Below are positions 23,079 to 34,305 of a DNA stretch of 64,000 bases, one piece after another. Within the stretch, counting starts at the first letter, position 1; each line of letters opens with the position of its first letter. A program made the position numbers and the translations under genes. The notes under the pieces were generated by a model. That model saw only the letters and a list, made by a program, of their open reading frames with translations, ran no database searches and was not told where the DNA came from. Location of the stretch: positions 34,491,001 to 34,555,000 of the forward strand of contig CANTUV010000037.1 in NCBI GenBank assembly GCA_947685225.1. Direction: 5' to 3'. The stretch comes from Garcia nutans. Its lineage: Eukaryota > Streptophyta > Magnoliopsida > Malpighiales > Euphorbiaceae.

Positions 23079-25283
23079 ATTTGTACACTCAAAGGGTATA
23101 ACTTTGAATTCATAATGGCCTAGATGTGTCTTGAACGCAGTTTTATAAATGTCTTAAGGTGCATTCAAATTTGATGATATCCAGCACGAAGTTCAATTTT
23201 CATAAGACCCTTGCTCCATGTAATTCATCTAACAGGTCTTCAATAATTGGAATTCAAAATTTATTCATCACTGTCTTTACATTTAGCTAACAGTAATGAA
23301 TACAAAACTGCCATCTACCATCCTTCTTATTCACCAAGACGGCTGGGGATGCAAATGGGCTCTGACTAGGCTGAATTAATTCAGATAACAGCATCTCTTG
23401 TGTTAATTTTTCAATCTCTTCCTTTTGAAAATGTGGGTATCAGTAGGGTCTAATGTTGATGGGCTCAGTATTTGGTTGTAGAGGTATGGTATGGTTAATA
23501 TTTTTGTAGGTAGGTAATTTAGTGGGCTTTTAGAAGAGTGTTTGGTATTTGGTTAAAACATATTGAAGGGAGCTCTGAAACCATATTTCAGTATGTGTAA
23601 ATTGGGTAGGAATAATGGTGGTAAGGTACAGAGAAAAAAGACGAGTGGAAATGCCACTACAACCTTGTAGAATCATTTTGCTAAGCTCTCCGCCACTCAT
23701 CAATTTCAGTACCACATCCTCAATCATCCCTTTCAGTTCAATCATCTTCCCATCTTTTTTTAAACATCAACTTATACCCTTCAAAATCAATAGTCAGAGG
23801 AGTGTAAGTTTTCATTCAATCTACCCTTAAAACCATATCATAATCTCCAATCTCCAAGACCCTCACATCAAACTGGAATTTATGACATCCAATTTACACC
23901 TAAAACAAATAGCTCTCCTAATGATTTTCTTTCGTCGGCCACTGTCGCTATTATCGAATTAACATGAATAGTGGGTAGTTTCAATTCCTTAGCCAACTTT
24001 GAATCTATGAAACTATATGTATTACCACTGTCAATAAGGATGACCACTGACTTGGTTTTTATTTTCCCTCTTAGTTTTATCATATTGTCTATGACACACC
24101 CATCAATTACATTTAAAGAGAGTCATCATCAATTTTGAACCACATTAGTGACTAGGGTAATATCACTCGCCATAACGGAAGCAGGAGTTTGAGTTTTTTG
24201 TAGCTATATTTTGATTTGGTAGGGATTTGATGTGAGTGATGTGTTGCTTTTTTGGTAAAAATGAGTTCACTGGTTTTTCGTTGAATGGTGTTGGGATAAT
24301 TGTTAGGTTTGTGTTTTTGGCATTTGTGTTTGTGTTAGGTTATTTAGGTATTAGGTCTAAGATGTGTTATTAGATTGATTAGGACTTTTGGAAGATTTCA
24401 TGGTGATTTCTTTTAATTATGCCTACTTAAAGGCTTGAGTTATCATTACCAGTCGGAAGATCCTGGCAATTGCTCTAACCTCATCCTTCAATCCTCTTAA
24501 AAACTTGATACATAGAAAGGTTCACTGAGCATAGGATTAAGCCTTTCCATCTTAACCTTTATATCTTCAAACTAATCCTGAAAATACTTCACACTCCTTT
24601 TCTGATAAAGTTTGCTGAATTCCAACACAAAGTCTTCTACCGGTGACTCAAGAAAATGTTATAGTAGAGTGTCTAAGAACTCCTCCCAATTGGCTTCTTC
24701 CTGGGTCTTTATCTAGCCCCAAAACAAACATTCTGCAACATCATTGAGATAAAAGCTAGCCAAGTCCAATTTTTTCTCCTCTGGCATGTCATAAATCTTA
24801 AAGTATTTATTCTCCTCCATCATGTCATAAATCTTAAAGTATTTGACACACTTCCATAGTCAGGATTAGGTTTGCTTGATTTCAACCAGTAAAAATTGTT
24901 TCAGTCTCCCCAGCTCTTATACCCACATATTTATTATCATCTCTGCGAATTTGAAAGGATGGTGTTATTAGAAGACCCTTCCCTGTTGTGTTAGTTTCCT
25001 CTATAAAGGGTTCCTTCCCTTTATCGTATAGATTTAAGAGGAGTTGCATCATTTGATTAAGTTGGGTCCTAATTTAATTTGCTCTCTCCTCAACTGATTG
25101 AAGTTATGATGTTGTTCCTTTTGGATAGTCTCCAATCAAAGATGAACCTCATTCTCAAGGGAGCTAAGTCTACTTTACTCTTCTAAAAGAGTTTCTATAA
25201 TTCCAGTTCCTTCCCCTGTATTGGGATTTCTTGGTTTTTTTTGTTGACTTGCTCATTAATGTTTATAAAGTCTAATTCTCATA
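23079..25283 (-). pseudogene. Type C gag-protease-reverse transcriptase remnant
   Basis: Minus-strand translation in pieces gives three recognisable blocks. Near 25200-24420 is a gag-like block with a TLNPMLSEP... and GLKDEVRA-like segment. At 24083-23880 is an aspartic protease with ILIDSGNTYSFIDSKLA, the D-S-G active site intact. At about 23480-23079 is the N-terminal half of reverse transcriptase with QKEEIEKLTQEML, SQSPFASPAVLV, KKDGRWQF and RAGYHQI. Stops and frameshifts interrupt all blocks. RT is cut at 23078 by the type A LTR, so the catalytic DD box, RNase H and most of integrase are missing here. The order and strand match the type C LTR pair. Not functional. Confidence 0.8.
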
Positions 25284-25296
25284 GGCTCTAATAACA
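25284..25296 (-). other. Decayed Met-type primer-binding site of type C
   Basis: The minus strand reads TGTTATTAGAGCC, two substitutions from TGGTATCAGAGCC. It starts 3 bases from the LTR edge at 25300. Confidence 0.65.
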
Positions 25297-25368
25297 ATTT
25301 GTAACAAACTACCCAATAAATTAGAATTTATTTCTAAATCAATTAGTGGTTGCAAAGAGTATAGAAAG

Positions 25369-27445
25369 TGTGAGTGGGGATTTTCATCCCCACTACCGGT
25401 GGAATAGTTCTTTCGACTTCGGCACTGTTAGGCTCGGGGCCTTAGAGAACACAGGCCTAAATCCGGCCAGGGAAAAAAAGGGGTGGATGAGTCGATTCCT
25501 AAGTAATTCCCAACCCTCTAATGGGTTCGAAAAGTTGGATACGCGTGGGGAAGGTGAGAAATGGCCGAGCACTCCCATAGCACCTGAGTCATTAGAACCG
25601 ACCTCCTTTTCAGGTCTTAATATTATAAAATTCTTAAATATAATGATATTATCCATATTATATGCAATCATAAGAATAAACAAATACTTTATTAATAATC
25701 ATAGCAATGTTCAAACACAACAAATAAATGGACACCCATCCAAGGATGGAAACATGTCCTTACATCGTCCATGTCTATAACTAAATAGGACACCCACCGA
25801 AAGGTGAAAACGTGTCCTTTACCTTAATTTCAAAATATGAAAATAATTTAAATTACATAAAGATTAATTAATGAGATACCTAATCATGGAAACATAACTC
25901 TAACAATTTTAATACAAAAATAAACAAATAATAATAATAATAATAAAGAAACCATCCATCCATGATAAACAAATCAAATATCAAAATCAAATAAATCAAT
26001 CATCAAAATATATAATAAACTACATAATCAAATCTAAAATTAAATAAAGTAATAAAAGTATAAATTTAGGGTTTTAGAATTTTAATAATTAAATTAAACA
26101 CAAAGACTTATAATACACAAATAAATATTGACCCCTTCGATGAGCCCATACCTTAAACTGGTTTTTAGGGTTGTAGGTTTTGGTGTTAAAAATTAAAATT
26201 TTAGGGTGTGATTAGGGTTTGGATTAAATTAAACAGAACACCCTAATTAACTACTGTGAATTCAAAAAATTAAAAATCATTACCCATTGATTTTATTAGA
26301 TTATTATACAGGTTATTACGAATTGAAATTACCAATTTTAATGGATTAAAATTGCTACTAGATGAAGATGTTTTTTTGACAAATAGATTAAATAAACGTA
26401 CCTATGTTTGAAGGCTCCACCAAAATTTGTTGATGAGATTCTGGATGAGCTTGATCAAGACAACAAAGCCTTGTTGCCTTGTGATTTGAAGTGTTCTTTT
26501 ATTTTTGATTGCTTAAGGTTACTTTCTGTTTCTCCAAATTCAAACATCCGATAGTAATTGCCAAGAGTCCCTGCTTCTACCGAAAAAATAGTCCTAAAAT
26601 CAAACGTCCAAAAGTCCTTGAATAATTGTTGAATAATTGTGCCCTCCCAATCGTCTTAGAAGAAAAAATTTAAGTCCCCCTGTGTAATTGTTTAATCGTG
26701 CTACTTATAAGAAAATAAAAACCTAATGCTAATTAGTTAAGGAAACAATAGATTGTTAAGGAAAATAAATTAAAATTGAGATAAATATGGATTTTGGCGA
26801 AATCGATAGCTCGCGGGCTACCATAGGTTGCGAGGGATTAGGCTACTAGCATGGGAAGCCGGGCATGCCACAATTCACCGCAGGCCTTGCTGAGCAGCAA
26901 TTTTGCCGTAGCTCGCCTATCCATCTAATTTTTATTTTATTTTATTTTATTTTTATTATTAAAAATAAATATTTAAAATAAAATATTATGTTATTATTAA
27001 AATAAATAATAAATATTATAAATAAATAATAAATATTATAATAATTATTTTTAGGCTATTTTAAATTATCGGGCTGGACATGGTAAAAAATTAAGGGTTT
27101 ACAGCTTGCCTCCTGCTCGATCCTAAGCTGGATTTGGATGCTCGATCCTAAATAGGATTTTGGGTGCTCGACTCGAAACTGGAATGGGTACTTGGACCCA
27201 AGACAGGAGTTGGGTGATCGACCTAAAATTGAATTTGGATACTCGATTCTAAACTGAATTTGGATGCTCGATCCTAACCTGAATTTTGGGTGCTCGAGCC
27301 AAAACTAGATTGGGTACTTGGACCTGAGACAGGAGTTAGGTGCTTGACCCAAAATTGGACTATTTAAACTGGATTTGGATTCTTGACCCAAAATTGGACT
27401 ATTTTAAAATATCGGGCTGGACTTGGTAAAAAATTAAGGTCTACA
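25369..27445 (-). mobile_element. Deleted type B element: 5' LTR stub, tandem array, 3' LTR
   Basis: On the minus strand it begins with about 42 bases of a type B LTR start (27445-27404), passes straight into a minisatellite array (27403-27104) and a GAGCAGGAGGCAAGC polypurine-like tract, then a complete 3' LTR (27103-25369). The LTR ends CACTCACA at 25369. The nearest flanking repeats are GAAAG (25364-25368) and AAAAG (27446-27450), one mismatch. Most of the 5' LTR and all coding sequence were removed by one deletion. The LTR carries its own GC-rich island (26800-26925), telo-boxes (26065-26225) and three stem-loops (25729-25900). Confidence 0.8.
27104..27403 (-). repeat. PPT-proximal minisatellite of deleted type B element
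   Basis: Degenerate 25-30 bp units of the form GGATTTGGATGCTCGATCC, grouped in a higher-order period of about 124 bp (compare 27161 with 27284). Many units contain a short inverted repeat such as GGAT...ATCC or GGGT...ACCC. Confidence 0.8.
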
Positions 27446-27672
27446 AAAAGAATAGTGATTAAGAAGAAGAGAATATAACTTAAGAATAGAGTTAGAGAAG
27501 AAGAGAAGAGATAAGAGAGAAACAACTCTACCATCACTACATTTACAATATTTTGTTACTACAAATTATTCTCCTATTGCTATCTCTCCAATTCAGCTAC
27601 TCAAGTTCTCATTCATTCCTACTCAGCCTCTTGCTCACATTCTTTCTTCTTTTTCTCCTCTCACACTTAAGA

Positions 27673-27987
27673 AATGATAAGATGGATGTGTGGACATATA
27701 AGTATAGATAGAATCCATAATGAGTGCATTAGAAAAAAGATGGGGGGTAGTGCCTATAGATTATAAGATGTAGAGAATAGATTGAGGTGGTTTAACCATG
27801 TGAAACGAAGACCTAGTGATATGCCAGTTAAAAAAACTGAACAAGTTAAAGTAGGTATAACTAAGAGTGATAGGGGTAGACCTAAACTAACTTGGACAAA
27901 AGTGGTCCAAAATAATCTTACAGCTTTACACCAAAAAGATGTAGCCCTAAATTGCGCCGAGTGAAAAAAGAAAATCCATATAGTCAA
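27673..27987 (+). pseudogene. LINE ORF2 C-terminal region, second fragment
   Basis: Forward translation resumes where 3177 left off: IRWMCGHISIDRIHNECIRKK, then ENRLRWFNHVKRRPSDMPV and a region reading RGRPKLTW, the usual tail of plant L1-type ORF2 proteins. One stop is present (Y-R-L-stop-D-V). The coding part ends at about 27960, and the typical 3' tail text continues after the solo LTR at 30351. Confidence 0.85.
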
Positions 27988-30350
27988 TGTAATATCCTCA
28001 TATATGCCCTAAAAGTCTTGGTTATATTGTGGTTGTTGTTGTTGTCATTATAATTGGATTGAATGTGTGTGTTGTGATAAGAAAAAGAAATGAGAAAAGA
28101 AAAATATAAGTGTTTTGGGAAAGAATTTAGGGTTTAGAGACAAGTTTATATGTTGTGTATATGGTGATATATATAACATATACATTGGTCAAAAGAGTTG
28201 GTCAAGGCAAGAGGAGATATTTTTAGGGCATGTGAAATTACCAAAATGGGCAAGAGATAACAAAGAGAATTAAGATGTGTTTGAGGGTCTTTTGGTAATT
28301 TTCTTTTGGATGAGTATTTAATGAGTGTTGACTTTGTGATTTCATCATAATCTTCTCTTCTTCTTCAAGAGGTGGCCGGCTCTCCATTAACAAAAGGGAA
28401 AGAGAGGTGTTCTTGATGCTAGAAGCAAATTGAAGAAGGAATTGAGAGACTTGGGGAAAGAGTTGTGGAATTTCTTCATATAAGGTAAGAAATTTCTTGA
28501 TTTCCTTGGTTAATTCTGAATTTATGATTAAGATGATTTGTGATTTGTTAAGGTGATGATTTGGTGTGTTGATATGTGTTTGCAAGTGTTAGATTTGATT
28601 TAACTTTTAAAAGATGGAATTGATGTTGGTTTGGTTGTGAATATGGTAAGATAGGTGGATTTTGATAGTGAAAGTTTAAGAGTAAAGTTGGTTTTAAGAT
28701 TTGGAATTGGTGAATGATTTAATGTTTGGTTAATGTGAATATTGTGTTAAATGTGCAAAATAAGTGTAAATGATGTTGATTAGGTCCATTTGAATGAGGT
28801 TATGTTGTGTGTATTGTGTTTTAAGTTAACCAAAAGAAATTGGCTACATTTAGGGTTTTTGTATGAGAGAGACGTTGTGTGGGACGGTCGCTATTGTTCA
28901 GGAGCGGTCGTGATTATTGTGATGTGCGGTCGCGGCTTAGGTCGGGCTTCTGGCCGCGAAACCTACTGTGATAAAGTGTTATATTTTGATTGTGTAGGGC
29001 GGTCGCGACATGGCTTGGTGCGACCGTTAGAAATGTTCTGTTCATCTTATTGGAAGCAATCTAATCCTGCAATAAGATTTTCAAATACATGTTAAATAGA
29101 TTATTTGTCTAACATCATGGTTGAGATTAAACAATATTATGTTATGCATTGTGAATGATAATGTGTTACATGGATAATGTACTTTGAAATACTATATCAA
29201 TGATGCTATATGCATAAGATGAATTAAGATGAGAAATGTGATGCAAAGCCATTGTGATTGGCTATGATGATGCAATTGAAAGAAATAAGGCATGTTTGCT
29301 TAATTGTTGATGAGAATTGAGAATGGAAATGATAATTGATATGTAAATGAATTGTGTGGCTAATGTGTTATTCCATTTTCAGAGTATGTTATTGGTGGCA
29401 TGCCTAATGATAGTAACAATCTCTTGAAGTTAGGTTGGATTGAATCCTTGAAGCCTAATTGAGATGTTACAACCCTTGAAGCTAGGTTGGGTTAGTTCTT
29501 GAAGCCAAGTTGGGTAGAAGCTTAGCATGCTTTGCTCCCCTTGAAGCTTGGTTGAACTTAATCTTTGAAGCCTAGTTGGGTATATGATATTGATAAATGT
29601 GATGATAGAACCAAAACATTAACTCTGAAAATTGAATGGCATATTAGTGTGTCTTGGGCCCATGCTTGTCTATGGTAAATGTGAGTCATGAATGATGATT
29701 GTATTTGCTTTGTGTTGATGATTAAATGAATATTCATGAGGTATATGATAAGATATTGAGATGTGATATGTAATGTGGAAGTATATTGTTAGTTTTGCAT
29801 ATATGATGTTACATATATATATTGGATTGAGAAAGTACATTGCATTGCACTAAGTCATAGCATGATTTATCTTACTAAGCCGTTGGCTTAGCGCGATAGT
29901 GTTTAATCGCGCAGGTGATAGAACTGCTAGAGTTGATCCCGAGAGCTCTTCGAGACCGACTGAGAGTAGACAGTGAAGAGTTGATTTTGGAGTCTTAAAG
30001 ATCAAAGAAAACTTGCCAATCATGTATAACTCTTTTATATTTTGTAAAGTATTGATTAAATGTACATATATGTATATTTGTAAATATGGAACTAAGTGTT
30101 TTTAAATATGTAAATATTTTATGACTTCCGCTGTGTAATAACTATAAGTAGGTATATATATATATATATATCTAAGGTGTTTTAATTTAAGAGTAAATGA
30201 TCTACTTTTCTATATTATATGATGATAATAGAATGGTAACTATTCAAATGTTTTGAATGTTGAAGAAAACCGTAACATCCCTATGTTTGGTGCACTTATG
30301 CTACATTATTGTGGTGGTAGTGTGTGTGCATTGGATGTGGGGGTGTTACA
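27988..30350 (+). mobile_element. Solo type A LTR (TSD GTCAA)
   Basis: Starts TGTAATATCCTC and ends GGGGGTGTTACA. The exact TSD GTCAA is at 27983-27987 and 30351-30355. It has the type A series: a GC-rich palindromic island with GGTCGCGAC-type units (28880-29030), an AGCCATTGTGATTGGCT stem near 29248, a CTTGAAGC array (29415-29580) and the twin hairpin (29875-29917) with perfect 7-bp GCGCGAT/ATCGCGC pairing. The CTTAACACA stem-loop of other copies appears deleted here. The open frame over the island is a by-product of higher GC. Confidence 0.92.
28880..29030 (+). repeat. GGTCGCGAC-type palindromic island in type A LTR
   Basis: Repeated GCGGTCGYGRC cores (GACGGTCGC, GAGCGGTCGTG, GTGCGGTCGCGGC, GGGCGGTCGCGAC) and the reverse form TGCGACCGT. 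It lies where the GACACG/CGTGTC minisatellite sits in other type A LTRs but shares no sequence with it. Confidence 0.7.
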
Positions 30351-30425
30351 GTCAATCCCAATTAACTTGGGATTAAGGCTTTATTGAGTTGAGTTATATT
30401 CTATATTTTAATAATACAAAAAAAA
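30351..30425 (+). mobile_element. LINE 3' end and short A-rich tail
   Basis: CCCAATTAACTTGGGATTAAGG followed by a TTGAGTTGAG run and an A-rich end near 30415-30425. This is the common 3' terminus of plant LINEs (a CCCAA...TTGGG hairpin plus tail). It completes the LINE begun at 2965. Confidence 0.7.
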
Positions 30426-31622
30426 ATCTTATTTTTCAAAAATTATTCATATACATTTGTTTCATTATATAATTTTTTATAGTGTGAAAATAATTTTCTT
30501 ATTTTATTATATTATAGTGCGAACATATTTTTCTTATTTATTATAAATATATAGTTATTATTATTTAAAATATTTTATCTTAACATGTTGGGTTGATTTG
30601 GGAATTCGATTGTAAATACAATATGATGAGAGAATATTAAATGTGCTAAATTATGTTAAGACTTATTCTCAAGTAGTATGATGAATATTGAGACATGATA
30701 AATGGTTGATGAAAGGATGAAGATTTATTAATTTTCTTTCCAATTTCTTCAAAAAATAATAGTAACACCTATTCAAAGTAATGAATGCCTGTGCATTTGA
30801 TTTTAAGATTGAAAATTCAGACAATAACCAAGTTGGGTAGTAGCATAACTAATACTATTAGAAATATGTAATGGACTAAAATATGTTACTAATCACTAAT
30901 AGACATTTTGAAAAATTAGGGGAAAAAATCTTGCACAATTTGAAAATAGAATACCGACCGATATTATGCAATAGTTGGCAAATATAGTGCAAAAAGCTTG
31001 GTGCCAAATATTATCGACCATATTTCACAATAAACACTAAATGTAGTAGGCAAATGTGGAGAAACAAATTTAGTGCAAAGGTTACTGACCACATTTATTA
31101 AGAGACAATGGAGGTGGTTGGTATACATGGCACTAAGAAAATGGTGCCACTAGTTTGCTGCGTTCACTTAACAATGAATATGTATATTGGTAGTTAAATT
31201 TTGATAACTTGAAGATCATATCTCTAATCAGTTGGCATGTTGGGAACCCCAAATTCAGCACCTAATTAAAATAAAGCCCCCTAGCATAACTAAGCCACTC
31301 TAGACATGAACAAGTCATGCCAGTGCGGCTAGGTCATATGCCTAGGCCCGATCATCTAATTTTTCTAATTTTTTATCCCTATAAATAGGGGTCTCCTTGC
31401 CAAAAAAGGGTCTAATTTTTTGAGTTAAAACTCCACAAAAAAACACTCTAAAAGTCAAAATTAATCATGTAAGCCTTTTAATATTATTCAATTAAATTTT
31501 CTTTTACATTCTTTGCTCTTTTTATTTACATGTAATTAATTTGAGCAATTCAAGTGGTGGAGCTATGACAGGAAAGGCCCTCCAACCTTATATCAGGTAA
31601 ATAATATATCTCCAAAGGTATT
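30426..31622. other. Unassigned AT-rich sequence; possible DNA-element and LTR pieces
   Basis: No coding sequence. At 30950-31100, CGACCGATATT, TCGACCATATT and CTGACCACATT-like motifs repeat in mixed phase and precede CACTAAGAAAATGG (31132), faintly like the terminal region of a CACTA transposon. From 31239, TGTTGGGAACCCC resembles an LTR start, and CCTATAAATAGGGGTCTCC (31379-31397) looks like an LTR promoter; the element at 31623 could be inserted into that LTR. Neither call is secure. Confidence 0.35.
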
Positions 31623-34259
31623 TGTAACACCCCTATACCCCGTATACGTACACAGCATGCTAATACGATCGTAATATACGTATAATGAATATAGAATTGT
31701 CACGGTTTACTAAACAAACAACTCATCCCTTTTCAAAAATATGAATAACTTTAAATCATTTAAAAGAAATCATAAACACAACAAATAAAAATGTTTATTT
31801 AAAACGCAGCGGAAAATATAACAAATATTTACAAATACTTATACATCAAAATTCAAGTTTTACAAAACATAAGATATATACATGGTCAGCAGTATGTCTT
31901 TGATCTTTAAGCTTTAATATCAACACCTCAAGATCTAGACTCTACTCTGTCTAGAGGAACCCTCCGGTTCTTCCATGTTACCTGCGCGATAAGTTACAAT
32001 CGCGCTAAGCCAACGGCTTAGTGGTACAAACCATAATAATAATATGTTGCAATGCAATGCCAATATAGTATGTTCAAACATCATATTCAATACATAAGAA
32101 TGTCACTTTTCAAGTCTTACCTTGAATCTCATTATTCAATGATTTCACCATTCATGAATCACATTTAAACAAAGACAAACATGGGCCCCAAAAACACTAA
32201 TATGACATTCAACTTTAAGAGTTAATGCTTTGGTTTAATTATCACATTTATCATTATCATTATCCCAACTAGGCTTCCAGGATTTAGGTTCAACCAAGCT
32301 TCAAGGGGAACAAAGCATGCTAAGTATCATCCCAACTTGGCTTCAAGAACCAATCCAACCTAGCTTCAAGGGTTGTAACATCTCAATTAGGCTTCAAGGA
32401 CTAGACCCAACCAAGCTTCAAGGGGAGTAAAACATGTTAAACTTCAACCCAACTTGGCTTCAAGGATCATGCCCAACCTAACTTCAAGAGATTGCTACTA
32501 TAGGCATGCCGCCAACAACAAACTCTGAAAATGGAATAACATATTAGTCACACAATTCATTTATTATTTCATTATCAATTTCATTCTCAATTCTCATCAT
32601 CATCTAGGCAAACATGCCCCACTTATCTCAATTGAATCATCATAGCCAATCACAATGGCTTCACATTTCATTTGAATCATCGTAGCCAATCACAATGGCC
32701 TCATATATTATCATGTCTCAATTCACATTATAATACTTCATTATTCAAGTATACATAATCAATTATCTCAATTCACATTATGCGAAACATAACATTATTA
32801 ATATGCATCAACAATGCAATAGATTACTTATCACATTTATAATCATATGTGTTAAGTCTCAAGATCATATAAAAGTATGCATTAATATAGGGTTTGTACT
32901 TACCTTAGGAACAACTCACAACAATCTACAATCTTACTCTTCCAATAATCCTTCAATACTTGGATTAGGGCAACTCAAACTCTTCACAACCTAATCCAAA
33001 AGGAATAATACACATGAGATAATAAGACTAAGGTCTAACTAGGGCAAACTTTACACATGACATGCTCACCAACACGGGCGTGTCCCTGACCGTGCCCTAA
33101 ACTCACAACACAGAAGCTTTGACACGCTCAGAATCACGGGTGTGTCACTGAACGTGTAATACATTCTGTCTCACAGAAACATTGACACGTCTAACAACAT
33201 GGGCGTGTTCATGACCGTGTCAATTCCTCACCAACACAGTAGCTATGACACGCTCAATGACATGGGCGTGTCACTGGATGTGTCAATACTAGAACTACAC
33301 AAAAGTTGTGACACGCTCAGTGTCATGGGCGTGTCACTGCTCGTGTCACCCATCCAAGAACATAGAACCATCGACACGCCCAAAGACTTGGCCATGCTCA
33401 TGGGCGTGTCAGGCCAAAAATCCAGATTCCGGCCACAACAACACTTAATCCAACAAATCACTTCCTTTCTCCAACATCCACTTCAAACAAACTTAGCTCA
33501 ACATACCCAAGAACCATAATAAACCTGCAAAAACACCAACACAACTCAAAACACACACATCAAACACAAATCATCATCACAAACCCAAAACACAACCCCA
33601 ACACTTTCTCTTCCACAAACCTACTCTTTCTTCAATCCAACCCCAAAATCCAAAATCAAAAGAACCAAACACTCTTAAACACATCTTAATCAAAAATATT
33701 CACATACCATCAAGAATCAACCAACAAACTCAAATACATCATAAAAGAAAATCAAGGAATCAAGAGGAAACTTACCAAGGATGAAGAAACTCTTAAATTT
33801 CCAACTTGATCACTTGCAAACTTCCTTAGATCTTGAGTTTAGAAGACCAAATCTCCCTGTTACTCTCTTGTTCCTTTGATAGCCGGCCAAAAGAAATGGA
33901 AAGGAAAGAAAAGAAATGGACCACCGAGAAAGAAAGAAAGAAAGAAGAAAAGAAAGAAATCAAAGTCAACTTTTTTCCTCAAAACCCTCTCCACCAAGTG
34001 TTTTAATATTAAAATAATCCAAATTAATCTCATCCATTCATAATTTCCTTATTAATTAATTCCATAAATCATAACATAAATATCTCCTTCCATTAACTTT
34101 CTTTGACTTTGACTTGAGTATATGTTGTATATATTTTCATATACACAACATATACACTCTCTCTATAATTCTTTTCTCTTTCCAAAGAAACATATACATA
34201 AAATCCTATTATAACAATAATTATATCAAAACTTCTAGGGCACATTTTGGGATATTACA
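31623..34259 (-). mobile_element. 3' LTR of the complete type A element
   Basis: Plus-strand edges are TGTAACACCC and GGGATATTACA, 2637 bp. It contains the twin hairpin (31981-32027), a CTTGAAGC array (32270-32495), AGCCAAT stems (32640-32700), a GACACG/CGTGTC minisatellite (33058-33412) and a GAAA microsatellite (33930-33960). Confidence 0.95.
33058..33412 (-). repeat. GACACG/CGTGTC palindromic minisatellite
   Basis: Six units of about 60 bp, each delimited by GACACG and CGTGTC arms around a variable centre. The other LTR has the same array at 40564-40919 with scattered base differences. Confidence 0.85.
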
Positions 34260-34272
34260 ATTCTCCCCCTCT
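34260..34272 (-). other. Polypurine tract of the complete type A element
   Basis: The minus strand reads AGAGGGGGAGAAT directly before the LTR start TGTAATATCC. This is the expected plus-strand priming site. Confidence 0.85.
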
Positions 34273-34305
34273 AAAAAGAAATTTCGTCCTCGAAATTACC
34301 TAATT

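Larger units (their letters stand above)
3178..27672 (-). mobile_element. Type C (Reina-like) chromovirus, full span with nested insertions
   Basis: Ty3/gypsy element on the minus strand bounded by two roughly 366-bp LTRs. The 3' LTR is 3178-3543; the 5' LTR is 25300-27672, interrupted. The 5-bp TSD AATGA lies at 3173-3177 and 27673-27677, inside LINE sequence. Its internal region survives as a PBS-gag-protease-RT remnant (23079-25296) and a pol C-terminus plus polypurine tract (3544-3653). Everything from about 3720 to 23078 consists of later type A and type B insertions. Short LTRs, a Met-type PBS and a TWED-like end of pol suggest the Reina clade; that clade call is inference. Confidence 0.8.
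25300..27672 (-). mobile_element. Type C 5' LTR, interrupted at 25369-27445
   Basis: Plus-strand edges are TGTAACAAACTACCC at 25300 and CACACTTAAGA at 27672, where the partner has CATACTTAACA. The LTR parts (25300-25368 and 27446-27672) match the 3' LTR at 3178-3543. The target duplication AATGA follows at 27673. Confidence 0.85.

Noticed and set aside
28790..29095. 101-codon open frame beginning MNEVMLCVLCFK
   Set aside because: It spans the GGTCGCGAC island of a solo LTR and is not conserved in related LTRs.
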